A stretch of 64,000 nt of DNA. Source: Pyrenochaeta sp. MPI-SDFR-AT-0127 (lineage: Eukaryota; Ascomycota; Dothideomycetes; Pleosporales; Cucurbitariaceae). Shown one piece after another: positions 1 to 10,853 of this stretch. Position numbers and translations under genes: made by a program. The stretch is taken from NCBI GenBank assembly GCA_020747015.1, contig JAGTJM010000016.1:124001-188000 (forward strand), read 5' to 3'. Under the pieces are notes generated by a model. The model ran no database searches. It was given only the letters and a program-made list of their open reading frames with translations, and was not told the DNA's origin. The stretch's first letter is position 1; each line of letters starts with the position of its first letter.

Positions 1-1
1 T

Positions 2-535
2 ATGGAGATTGAATGGGACTACAACTCCTCGACACCTCCTTCCCCAAACAACTCCGATGATGAGTCGACCTCCAACCCTAGGCAGAAGGGTAAACAAAAG
101 GCTCTCGATGTTGGCGTAGACACAAATCTCTCTGAACAATTCCGCGCCGCTCTCATCTCTCTCACGACACGCACTTCGCAGCTCTCTCCTCTCCCCTCGA
201 ATTGCTCGTTCAACATTAGCATGGAGTTGAAAGATGAAGGTGATGTAGACCCCCCGATTGGACATCCGCAGCCCTGGATCCCAGTACAGCCTAGTCTTCA
301 GAAGTCGGGCCGGAAAGCTACAAGTCGAGATGAAGACGAAGAAAAGGAAGTGGAAGCTGGGCGACAGCAGAATGAGAAGGAAGGAGGGGATCTGGGGGGC
401 GTCAGGGTCACGCCAATACGTAGTGTGGAAGCGGGTGTATTCAGGTTTGAGACGTGGGTTGAAGAGGGAAAGGCAAAATTTGAAGGCACGGAAGGAGGTA
501 GTGGGAAGACAAGTTTTACAAGCTCGGGTGGGTGA
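2..535 (+). CDS. REV7/MAD2B-like HORMA protein, C-terminal part (5' partial)
   Basis: The frame is open to the window edge, so this is the 3' part of a gene; the Met at base 2 need not be the start. The visible 177 residues contain NCSFNISMELKD, then PPIGHPQPWIPVQPS, a charged insert, and TPIRSVEAGVFRFETWVEEG near the end. This order matches the C-terminal 'safety-belt' half of Rev7, where a cysteine-containing strand is followed by a PW segment and a final strand ending in a VEE-type motif. Rev7 is the HORMA-domain accessory subunit of translesion DNA polymerase zeta. The Ser/Gly-rich tail and Glu/Lys-rich insert are fungal additions. The gene lies tail-to-tail with dpb4. The assignment comes from motif order, not a search; another HORMA-like protein is possible. 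Confidence 0.55.
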   Translation: MEIEWDYNSSTPPSPNNSDDESTSNPRQKGKQKALDVGVDTNLSEQFRAALISLTTRTSQLSPLPSNCSFNISMELKDEGDVDPPIGHPQPWIPVQPSLQKSGRKATSRDEDEEKEVEAGRQQNEKEGGDLGGVRVTPIRSVEAGVFRFETWVEEGKAKFEGTEGGSGKTSFTSSGG

Positions 536-1007
536 ACTAGACACCCTCTAGCATAAGATGCGGTGCTTTTATTGCCATGAGTCGTCTCACGGCTCGTCAC
601 TTTCTTGGGGCTACCAGATAACAATAGAGCACCCCTCCGCAAGTGTGGCGTTATCAAATCTTCGAAGCAAACAACTTGCCAGGTTGTTAGCGTATAACGA
701 GAGGCCTAATAGGCGAGAAGAGACTATCAACACTGGCTCTCAACTAGCACAGCATGATTTGAAAGCAGGAACCATCGCTTGCATGCTGAGAGGATGGGCA
801 AGCATGACAAGCAGAGAGATTGGAACAATGTGTAATTTTAGTCGAGTCCTTGATAGCCATGGATGTGAACACCTAGGTGATTGAATTCTGGACGTAAATT
901 CAATCCATATTACAACCTGTAGCACCTAATCCGGATATCAAAGCCTTGCCCATGTCAGCCAGAACGCCTGCCCATGCCGTGAATTTTCCTCATCTATGCG
1001 GACTTCC
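536..1007. other. Convergent intergenic spacer
   Basis: Space between two converging genes. The short ORFs here have no recognisable motif. It presumably holds both 3' UTRs; no repeat or RNA gene was seen. Confidence 0.5.
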
Positions 1008-1821
1008 TTAATCAGACTCATCGCCATCGCCCATCTCATCATCTTCATCTTTCTGTTCCCGCTCCTCGAGCGGATCCTCGGTCAACCCTTCCTCTACAAC
1101 TTCCTCTTCAATCTCATCATCCTCGACCTCCTCATCCTCCACATCCGCTGTCTCATCGTTGTCCTCCATCTCACTACCGCTTTGATGATCGCCGCCCACA
1201 CTGCTCCTCCTCGCTCTCTTCGCCGCCGGTTCGCTGTCCTCGCCAGGGGCTGCGTTGCCGTTTGGTGTGGCTGGCGCGTTCTCGTCTTTCGGAACGGCAG
1301 CCTTCTTTTCCTCGCGCACCTTTTTCCGATACGTGTTCCGCTTATCTGCTTGTATGCTCGTAAATTTGGTAACTTCGGCTTCGAGGCGGGGTAGCATAAA
1401 GTCGAACTCTAGCTCTGTCATGGCATCGAAGACGTCTTTGGGCATTACGGTTTTCTTGCCATTGCGTAGGGCATGTTCGGCGGCACTATAGTATGTTAGT
1501 TGGCATAAAACTTACTGAAATATCTGTTGCACGTATGGCGTACCATGATGTGATGTAATTGACAAAGACGGTTGCGCTTTTCGACATGGCGAGAAGCGCA
1601 TCTTTCTGAATTTGTGTGTTGGGTGGGAGGACGCCTTTGCCGAGGCGCTGGACGATAGACTTTGGGAGATTGAGGTCCTGTAACAAGTATTTAGTAGCCG
1701 TACAACTGTAGGAAGCGTGGGCGCATACTTCGACACTCAGGGTATCGTCTTTAGATGTTGATTTTGCGGGGGCCGGGTCCTCATTTGAGGCAGCCGAAGC
1801 ATTACTCTTTCTGGCGGGCAT
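1008..1821 (-). CDS. dpb4: DNA polymerase epsilon subunit D, histone-fold protein Dpb4
   Basis: Three exons on the minus strand: 1821-1729, 1677-1544 and 1485-1008, giving 234 residues. Introns are 51 nt (GTATGC...TTACAG) and 58 nt (GTACGC...CTATAG); splicing restores NYITSCAAEHALRNGKKT. Residues of about 32-115 form a histone fold of the CBF/NF-Y type: LNLPKSIVQRLGKGVLPPN, then KDALLAMSKSATVFVNYITS and VMPKDVFDAMTELEF. The C-terminus is a long acidic Glu/Asp tail, as in POLE3/Dpb4. In this family Dpb4 pairs with Dpb3 in the polymerase epsilon holoenzyme and with a related partner in ISW2/CHRAC chromatin remodelling. Length and domain order are normal. An NF-YB-type factor is the alternative, but the acidic tail favours Dpb4. 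Confidence 0.85.
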
Positions 1822-3478
1822 TGTGTGACTCCAAGATGGTGGGCGTCACTGTGGAATCAGAACATGTATCTGCGAAAGGTTTGTATGTTGGGCGCCAGCC
1901 TGAGTGTGCGAGTACTTCTGGTGGAACTTGACGCGTGAGAGCGTGAAGGCGCGTGCTTAGCGTTTAATCATGAGCATCGGCGAAAAGTGGACCCCGTATG
2001 AACTACATACTACCAACCTTCAACGTACAAACACATTGAAGTCCTTATATTAGGCGTCCAAACATACCATTGCCAACCTATACATCCATCATGTGGTGTA
2101 CACGATTCTGTCCACAGCCCTGCTCGAGACCCAATAATTGCATGTATCGCTGATAAAACGAATGGTGAAAAGGACCTCGTCACACAATGATTGGTCTTTC
2201 CAATATCAACAACATTTGAATTTGTGAGTACCTTTGTATACTGCTAGACTGTCTCTGAGCAGTGGTCTTACCATGGCAACTCTCATGCCCGAAATCCATC
2301 ACTACTATTTCCAACGTCCGTCATACTCCAGGATTTTCTGTATATATTTTTTGGAATGCAGGCTATGATATGCCAATATCTTACCTACTCATATTTGTTC
2401 AAACATTACCCTTTACATGAGAGCTCAACTTCTGGACTATGAGCGTGACATTCGTTAACAATACAAATTGCCATTTGTGTTGCATAGTTAGAAGCAGGAC
2501 CAAGTAGATTATTTCCAAGAACTGTCTAGAGATACAAAGCAGCCGATGTTAGAATTCGAAGGGCCGTTAGCGATAGTTTTCCACAGCATAACGGCCACGA
2601 GCAACCGCCTCTTCATCAATGTGGTGAGTCCTGGGTGATTGTTATCGATATCTCGTCGCAGGCCGGAGCTCAATACCAAAGGTTACAAATGTGTTCATCG
2701 CGCTACTATGCCTCCACACATTGAACATACCTTTACAAAATTCCCTCGGGTAGATAGCCGAACTCCCGTCGCTTCGTATTACTCTGTGAGTCGCATGCGG
2801 CTCTGCTTGTGAGCAGGAGCTCGTGTTGAGCTGGTTAGCAACCGGCAGGAAATCTTCTCGGCACCTCGGGCCTCCTGGCAAGTCGGTCCGGGAAGAGAAC
2901 ATCGTAAGAGCCGGCTAAGACTTCCCAACACAATTCGTTCTCGAAGCGAATGAACGACGGCACACCATCGCCGAATCACGGCTTGGCTAGATCGACACTC
3001 GCTCACTATCTTCGTTCGACTTGATCAAATCCTGGACTCGCTTGCTATACGTGTTATCCAAGCATCTGGACATTAGTGGAGTTGTCGGCCTATCGTACGT
3101 ACTTCAGAGCTGTAGGGCTTTCCTGGGGCGCTTGGCACCTTCAATCCCAGGTCGGTCAGCCTTAGCAGAGCATACCCAATTCAAAAAACATGAACAAAGC
3201 TTACAATCTAATCCTGACTCACTGCTTTGCCTTAATCTTCTCTGCATATTTTTCTACAGCCAAGACAGAACATGATATCTCACTGTACTTCTTAGGGCTG
3301 TGACTCTTACGCTGCGTCGTGTTGCTAAGGTAATCTACTGACTTCTGTACAAATTAACCGAACTCCGTTACGTATACATGTGGTGGATAGGAAAGCCTCA
3401 TTGACCACCCAAACAACTCTAGTATTTCTCTCTAATCATCCCTGGAATTGCGGGGGAACGTGAAACTTCGATTACAAT
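1822..3478. other. Intergenic, no convincing gene
   Basis: About 1.65 kb, moderately AT-rich, with only short ORFs lacking motifs. It contains the dpb4 promoter side. No repeat, tRNA or conserved coding block was recognised. Confidence 0.4.
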
Positions 3479-4030
3479 TCACAGAAAGCCAAGTATGCAT
3501 GGCATAGAATACATAGGTATCCGCATTGAGCACACTTCCCTTGGGTGGCTTTGACTTGTAAACGTAGCTGCTGTAAGATTCGTAGGCTGGGTCGGCGATA
3601 TCTTCCCCAACCCTATGTTTTCATTAGTACAAGTTCCATTTCCCACAGTTTGCTTCGCTTTCGATGGATTACTTACTGTACTCTGCCGAATTTTTGAAAT
3701 GCATAAATTCGCAGAGGACATTCGCGACACGGTATAGGCGCGTAGTGTAACAGTGTTGATAGGCGAGGAAATAGAATCGCAATCAGTCGCCAAATAGTCA
3801 CCTTTGGCTTTCTGCCCGAACAACTTCTCGCAATAGTGCATTCCTGGTTTATTATCCTTCTTTACCTTGCGAGTTTACCATGCCGTACCTGTTCTCCGTC
3901 CATCACGAGTTCACAGAACGGCTTGTCCTTGCCTTTTGGTGACCAATAATCATCCTGCCAGACGATTCGACCACATTGAATACAGAACGTGTAACGTAGC
4001 AGCGAGATCAAAGTAAGAGGAGTCTTAGCA
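3479..4030 (-). pseudogene. Possible gene remnant with a CxxC segment
   Basis: On the minus strand, one frame reads RYTFCIQCGRIVWQDDYW, then SPKGKDKPFCELVMDGEQ (about 3990-3890). A second block starts MHYCEKLFGQKAKGDYLATD (from 3841). The Cys spacing (CIQC ... FC ... YCEK) and the aromatic residues look protein-like and recall a zinc-binding treble-clef or LIM-type fold. The frames join only if a very short 35-nt intron (GTAAAC...ACCAG) is accepted. I cannot identify start, end or family. It may be a decayed gene, an exon pair of an unrecognised gene, or chance. Confidence 0.2.
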
Positions 4031-4310
4031 ACGTAATTGAGTATAACGTCGCAAGGTCAAAGGAAAGCAACAATGATAGGCTCCGTACTCGCCCCACTCA
4101 CGAGTCAAACAGTTGCTAGTACTACTCTGCACCTCCCGACTATTTCTTTATTTCATCTTTCAAACTGCATATCTCCATCATCACTAAGGCTTCTCTCTCC
4201 TACAACGATCCCTGCTACTTATGTAGACCACATCGAAACACTGAACAACCAAAGGAAATACAAAATCTGCACCATACCACTAGCATACGAATTGAGGCTA
4301 GAAAATCGCT

Positions 4311-5436
4311 ATGGGCAATCCTCCAAACGACAAAAAACATGCAGTATCTCTGCGCCTTGAGCAAGGCAGCTCGGATGGCAATGACAAGTTCCAATTGAAT
4401 CGCCACAGGTTATCCAATCTCGGCCTCGTAATCATAACGACGTTCGAGACAAGGCGTGCTGTAGAACTCGTTTGCGACAGTCTTGATGGCACACGCAAAA
4501 GACTTGACCTTTTGGGAGCCTTAGAATCTGGGCTGATTGAGCTCGTAGATTCTGGCAATACCAACCTGATTGCCTTTGACTCTACAAAATCACAGCAATT
4601 GGGCTGCATGAAAATACCACCAAAACCTTCGCCTCAACATTACCAGGTACGCGCAGGGCTGAGAACTGATACGACAAGTGAGCGGTGGAAGGATATTGTA
4701 CGGCCTGGAAATTCCTACGACCTTCGATTGTCTAAAAATAAAGGTGAAGTATGAGCCTATTACAGCGACGAGCATGATGGATCGCCCGAATAAATTTTAT
4801 CGTCCCAGAAGCTTTCAGTCGGCCGGGATGATGAAATCATTCACTTCACCGTCTACGATGATCCTGCTCCCCCAAAGCTATTTGCAAGACTTGAAATGCC
4901 GCGCAGTTGCCACCTTTCAGGCCACTCTCCCTTCAAATTCATTATCGAGTACACTACAGACAGCGAACGACCGATTACGATTGACAAGTCACGCTCGCCT
5001 CTATCAGTCCTTAATATTCGACTTCCATAGCGTTGATCAACTGATAGACTGCGAGAATGTTGAGACAGAAGATAAAGTTAGCTGGCCTGCGGCGTTTGGA
5101 TGTTTCGATTCTGATCCGCATCCTTCGTTTCCCGAGGACGCAGACTTCGTGGAAGTTCTACCGGACAAGCCCTGGCGTTTCGAGTACACCCTAGAAAAGG
5201 CAGATAACAGTCAGGTTGGAGGTTTAGAGGACCTAGAGTCTGATCAAAAGTACAAGCCTCGCATTGCGGGAGATGCCCTGAAGGGCTTTTCGAGGTGGCA
5301 GTTCGGGCGGAAGAAGGATCTATTAAGTGGGAAACCTGAGGAGATAAAAAGACGGTGGGAGATTGACGAAGAGAAGCAGGGCAGATTGATCGTCGACTCG
5401 CAAAACGAGCCGGTAGAGTTCAACGTTGTTGAATAG
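4311..5436 (+). pseudogene. Disrupted conserved fungal gene of unknown function
   Basis: Coding-like sequence runs across three frames. Part 1 (4311-4748) begins MGNPPNDKKHAVSLRL and ends RPGNSYDLRLSKNKGE. It is followed in the same frame by a TGA and a TAA within 60 nt (4749-4808). Those 60 nt could be an intron (GTATGA...CCCAG), which would remove both stops. Part 2 (from 4809) reads KLSVGRDDEIIHFTVYDDPA, then SCHLSGHSPFKFIIEYTTDS, and stops at TAG about 5027. The continuation SVDQLIDCENVETEDKVSWP, then AAFGCFDSDPHPSFPEDADF, lies in another frame and runs to 5436. No usable intron bridges that shift, so a 1-nt insertion or 2-nt deletion near 5024 is implied. The layout resembles a family of uncharacterised fungal beta-rich proteins. 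Either a pseudogene or an assembly error; no function can be given. Confidence 0.5.
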
Positions 5437-6514
5437 AATGCATTTGAATAGCTTGATGTTGCACCTTGGGTCTTTGATTCTTGCTACTTCCTGCGTGGCA
5501 CCCTGAGTGACCGCTGCTATCCTCCACATTATTCTCCAAGAGAACATAGTTAAAGAATCATTTTGGCGCAAAAAATATTGTCAAACAAACAAATTTTTCT
5601 TGACGCCTTTCCCCAACCATCGAGGCTACCTCTTGGAAAAGTGAAAACTTACCCGGCTTTCTGGTGGGCTTGAGCTGGTGTCGATTGCAACACCAGCTTC
5701 TCTAAATCGCTAGCGAGAGTTTTAAATTTACCAATTTATGACATCCGCACATATATACAACAAGCCTGTTCTTAAAGTCATGCCCTCAGCCAACCAGGCG
5801 ATAAGAAACGATAGCTACCCGACCCTATTTGCTTCGCGCGGAGGTGGCAAGTGTTTGCGGTTAATGCATAGTGGGGTGAACCTGGGGTATCAGCGTGGCT
5901 TGATCGAGACCAACAGCCAAGAACTTTCCGTCTCCTTGGCTGCATTGCGCCCACCAACATTCGTGGAAGAAGACAGGAAAGATTACCGTCGAATCTTGAC
6001 CCGGGCTATGTGTCAAAACCATGTCAGACGGTCCACAGGTTGTCGTTCCGGTCGAGCAGCCAGCTGAAGCCCAGTCATGGTCCGTGGCCACGGCAACCGC
6101 GAACATCCTTTGTCGTGGATGTCTAGCGCGAAGACTAAGACACAGCACGAGGTCTCGTAGGAGTGGACATTATGCTCATATCTCAGCGATTCCCCAGTCG
6201 GACGTGTGTCCTTCAGATTGGCAGATTTCGCGCAAGCAGCTCGGCATGTATTGTAGGATCCAATATCCCGCTGCTCAGCCTCCGTCTCCAAGACGCGGTG
6301 CTCCTCTCACCTGCCCTTATCACTAACTCTGTTGCATGCCCAGACGAGTCTTACACTGCTTGGCGTCGCTTAGGACCCCGGCAAACATTCTCCCAACCCG
6401 GACTCGTACCGATACGCGTGCCTGGCCTTTGGGCGAATCACCCTACAGCTGTTCGATCCTCCTTATATGCTAGCCCAGTCCCTGCATTGCGGATCTCCCA
6501 GCTTCTCAGACAAC
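5437..6514. other. Intergenic, upstream region of the arrestin gene
   Basis: About 1.1 kb with overlapping short ORFs on both strands (for example 5738-6067) and no recognisable domain. Probably the promoter and 5' UTR of the alpha-arrestin gene. Confidence 0.4.
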
Positions 6515-7879
6515 ATGGCAGTACCAACACTACGGATTATTGTGGATGGCGATAGCAACAAGGTGTATCGAAAAGGTGAAAAGGTCACCGGGAGAGTGAT
6601 ACTGGTGGTGGAGGAGCAGGAACAGATTGAGTCGCTCAAAGTGGTCTTTGGTGGAAACTGCGTCACAAAGACGAGTCGACCGTTACATGTCAATGGAAAC
6701 AACGACGCCCCATCAAGACGCGACTACGAAGAGAGGATCCGCCTATTCAACCGGGAAAAAGAACTAATACCTAAATCAACTCTCACCCCAAATAAGTATT
6801 CTTGGACATTTGAATTCACCTTCCCTGAGTTGACGGAACAACGATACAAAAGATTGATCCACGGTGCTAATTACTTGAGGGAGCCGCATGTGCTTCCCCC
6901 TTCTTTTCAACTCAAGACCAGTGCTCCAGGCGGCGCAGCTCAAATCTCCTACTTCGTACAAGCTAGGCTTGTGCACGGTGGCTCAAGGGACATCAAAAGA
7001 TGCAGACATGTGCTACAGTACCAGCCGCTGTCACAGTTGGACGCACCACGAGAAGCCAAAGTTGTTTCAGCTGTCCTGTATGGCCAAACATGGAAACCCA
7101 CGAAGGGGCAAGAAGAATCTCGGAAAGCAGTTAACAAAGTCTTCTCCCGCCGTTCCACGAATGCCAATCCCCGAATCGTGCCATGCCTTTCCTATCCCGA
7201 ACAGATAGCGCCGGGCCAGCATATCCCGCTTTCGCTCAGTTTGATGAATACACGAGATGTACAAAACGAAGCTCAAGGCGAGTGTATCCTGGACTCACTA
7301 GCAGTCACCATATCCACATACTCGACTAGCATGTGTGGGTCCTCTGTAACCCAACCAGAGGACGTCGTGTCGAAACACGTTACCTGCATAGCAAGGACCG
7401 ATATGAACAAGGCAATGCCATTTGGCCAAACGAATACCCTGACAACGAATTTTCGCCTTATCGACGACGTTGAATGTGTGCCCACATTCAAATCTTACAC
7501 CATCACACGGCGTTACGCTCTAGGCGTCTCCATCGGCATCAAATACAACAACCAGCACTTCACTATCAGATCGAACACACCCCTTGACATTCTAGCTCGC
7601 ATGCCTCGCGAGCTTGTGCCTCCCCCTCTGGAGGAAGGAGACGATATCGATCCATTGCCGCTGTACGCTCCGAGAGAGCCGTCGATGGAATTCGCCCCGG
7701 ACTACGAGTCGATATATGCGCTCTCACGGAGCACATCGAGCGAGAATGCTCTATCGCTATCGGGGTCGAGAAGTTCGAGTTTGTTTTCTGGAGGGTCGAT
7801 GCCGAGCTCGGCAGCGAGCACGCCGATGAGCGAGATTGAGCAACCAGTCTTTGAGCAGTCAATAGTGCAAATGACATGA
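6515..7879 (+). CDS. Alpha-arrestin-like protein
   Basis: Single-exon, 454 residues. I chose the Met of MAVPTLRIIVDGDSNKVYRK at 6515; an in-frame codon 16 positions upstream gives an unlikely N-terminal tail. The N-terminal beta-sandwich has the arrestin pattern: GEKVTGRVILVVEEQEQIES, then a WTFEFTFPEL strand and a PPSFQL turn. The C-terminal arrestin half starts near IVPCLSYPEQIAPGQHIPLS. The last 80 residues are Ser-rich and disordered. In fungi such proteins act as adaptors that direct Rsp5-type ubiquitin ligases to membrane transporters. I see no perfect PPxY, only LPLYAPREP and APDY, so ligase binding would be weak or indirect. The gene is isolated, with long spacers on both sides. The exact target is unknown. 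Confidence 0.75.
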   Translation: MAVPTLRIIVDGDSNKVYRKGEKVTGRVILVVEEQEQIESLKVVFGGNCVTKTSRPLHVNGNNDAPSRRDYEERIRLFNREKELIPKSTLTPNKYSWTFEFTFPELTEQRYKRLIHGANYLREPHVLPPSFQLKTSAPGGAAQISYFVQARLVHGGSRDIKRCRHVLQYQPLSQLDAPREAKVVSAVLYGQTWKPTKGQEESRKAVNKVFSRRSTNANPRIVPCLSYPEQIAPGQHIPLSLSLMNTRDVQNEAQGECILDSLAVTISTYSTSMCGSSVTQPEDVVSKHVTCIARTDMNKAMPFGQTNTLTTNFRLIDDVECVPTFKSYTITRRYALGVSIGIKYNNQHFTIRSNTPLDILARMPRELVPPPLEEGDDIDPLPLYAPREPSMEFAPDYESIYALSRSTSSENALSLSGSRSSSLFSGGSMPSSAASTPMSEIEQPVFEQSIVQMT

Positions 7880-10853
7880 AGGCGAGCTATTGAGCTAAAA
7901 GCTAAGCACGTATGCGCCTAGGAACGAAAGTTCAAGCTCAGATGAACAAAATGAGTTCACATGCCCATTGCGGTCGATACCGGCCAGGTTATCAGGAGAG
8001 CCAACGCTCCAAATCTTCTTCTATGTCTCCAGTCTTCCTCTTGTAGTATGACCTTTAGCCATCATTCTCTTTGCAATGTGGAAAATACAGGCTCTGTTGG
8101 ACAGAGCGACGACGCAAAATCGGTCCTATCACCCCACCATGATCAAAAGTAACGCCCACCAGCGGTTGTGGGATGAAAGTTTGGCCTGTGATCTTACAAA
8201 GTAGTGGGCAGGAAAGGCCGTACCGTGGAAAGCAAATGTAAAGACCCATGTTACGGGCGTAAAGGGAACAGTAACGAGTGATGTCTCTAGTACTATTATT
8301 CGCCAATATAGAACAAGCGAATAGAACTTTGAATTTGTACGATCACATCAGTGCGGCCAGTCATGTTTTGTTAAGATGTGGTAACGTAAAGTATTACACT
8401 GTGATGGGAATGATACCGACGGATCGGAACAGGAGGCCATCTCTTTATCCCTTCCTCTACCGCCAAACGATGATGTCTCTCTCTATTGACATATGTGAAG
8501 ATCGTAGTGAGAAAAGCTCAGGTGGAGAGCAATGGTGTGTTTGGAAAATTCATGATGTCTCTGATAAATATATCAAAGTCGTTACACATACTTTCTCTGA
8601 ATACTGAACACGACAAGTTTCTTGATATGTTGCTTAAATAAACTTAAAGGCAGGACATATTGCGAAAGATCCTACCTACTCAGCGAATACCTAATGGAGC
8701 CCGAGGAGATACTGCTTGCTGCCATGCACCCATTCGATTCCAAACAGTGCAGTGAAGATTTGCAATCTGCCAAAAGTTGGGAAGGAAACTGGGGACTCGA
8801 GGTGAGGAATGGAAGCCATGCAGTTCTTGAATCTACCTACCGCAGAACCGCCTTTTGTACATTGGGGATTCAGGGGACAGCATCGCAGACGCCCATGAGC
8901 AACTACACATGTTACATCGGCTCCCAGCCTAGCCCCCATTTCTCACCGGAAGACTTCTAATGACCCAGATTTATGATTCATGAATACGACGTTCCTGTCG
9001 TATGAATCTCCATAGGTCGAATTGGTCAAAACACATCCCTCGCGTACCCAATCTTTTCAGAAAAACTCACGCTCCAACCCCAAAGCGCAACCCCACCCGG
9101 AGGACTCCCCCGTGCGGCCAAACCGTGGTAAGGGAATCAATGGTTACATTGATGGCCGGAACAGGCACATTGTTGACCAAAAAAACACGCCAGATGCAAC
9201 GTTCCAACGCGACGCGTCCGTGGTACAAAAAAGCTACGTCGGCAGGAGAGAACCGAGCATAACAACCCAGCCTACGGAAACCGACCCAAAAGTTGCACGT
9301 CTGTGGCGGTGCGCTTGACAGCTGAGTGCGAGATCCGCGTCGTCACAATCAAGCCCAGAACATGGTCAACAAAAACCCCCCCCTCATTCCCTCCGCGCCC
9401 CCGCCCCTTTCCCTTTTGCTCTCGGGCGCTCAGAGTCCAGACACGACCTGTGAGGCCAAGAGGGAGAAAAAACAAAGTTTCGGTCCGCGCAACCGAGCGA
9501 GCACCTCGAACGTTGTTGTGTGGAAATGGTTGCTTCGGGCAGATTCTCGTGAGCTCGAGCACAAAAGGCTCCAAGCCCCAAAGGGGAACACAAAAAAGGT
9601 GTTGCGATGTTTCGCTATCTCGTCTTGTGCGGCGCCAAATCTAGTCGCGATTGTTTGCGACGGGGCCAAAGCAACAAGGGGGGTTCTAGCTACTCTGATT
9701 CGCTCTCCAGGGTTATGGTGAGAAGCCGCGACGATAGCAAACACTCGTTTTGTCTAGTTGAATGCATGGCTCAGGGGGGAGTCTTTGGGGCGTGGCGTAG
9801 CTCTCGTTCCCCCTCGTGGCGTTTTGAGAAGCAACGTCAAAGACGCCCAAACGACCGGTAAGCCCCAGAAAAGTAATTAAGGTCCAGTGGCAGCAAGCCC
9901 CCCAAACAGCCTTCTCTGCGGCCCGAACGTTGCCATGATGCGGCAGGCTCGGGCTCGGAGGAATCGGAGGAATTGCATCGAGATTGGAAAGAAACAATGC
10001 TGCCTGAGTGTCGTCGTGGGGTGCTCGGGGAAGGATGCTGCAAAGTTGAGATTGTGGAGATGAGATGGAGAGTCGAGCATGCTGGAGATCATCGGCATTT
10101 CATTCCAAGGCATAACATCGGGTTACGGACTTGACTTGGGGTAGCAGGCTGGGTTGTGCGGCATCTCGTATTTCGGTCGGCTCGTTCATGCTCGCCCAGT
10201 ATGCGTCATAGCAGTCGATCAGTACAAGGAGATGTGCGAGGATGACACGATGATGAACATTGTGAACAGATAGCCGTCGAACCGGCTGATCACTTCCATT
10301 TAGAACTATGCTTATACGCGTCCTGCCAATCTTGAGGTCTATGACCCGTTTTTGACTTGCTCGTCCGACCACCAGCACATATCCAAGGTAATAGACACAT
10401 TCCAGAGCCAATTAGCCCGAGGCCTTGCTCCTGCAGCACTATGAAAACATTTACGTTGAGAAAGCGTTTCGTGAATCCTTGCCCACCCAGAGTGCCTAAT
10501 AGTAAGGGATTAACACCATGCCAACGCCTGCGCCATTCAATGTGACCACCAGCTCCGTATTATTATTACTGCCAAAAGGTGATTCGCGGCACCTTGGCTT
10601 CGGATAGACCATGCGTTTCCGCAAACAGAAAGGAAAGATGCGATAAGAAAATGAGTGTCGTTACCCCTCCCAAGGCCAACAAATGGCCCAAGAGACAAAC
10701 AAAATGTCGACAGATATTTTAGTGGAACCTTGAGGATAGGAGTAAGCAGAGAGTGCTATCCTGCCCATTTTCCAATGAGATAACTGGGTATAATCAAGAA
10801 GTGACAAAGTCGTCAGGTAGATGTGATGTACTGATCAATGTCGGCCATGATTC
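7880..10853. other. Long intergenic region, no convincing gene
   Basis: About 3 kb between the arrestin gene and the 3' end of the homeobox gene. Numerous overlapping ORFs of 60-130 codons (especially 9.0-10.1 kb) lie on both strands, but none shows a domain or consistent coding character. No tRNA or repeat was seen. Confidence 0.4.
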
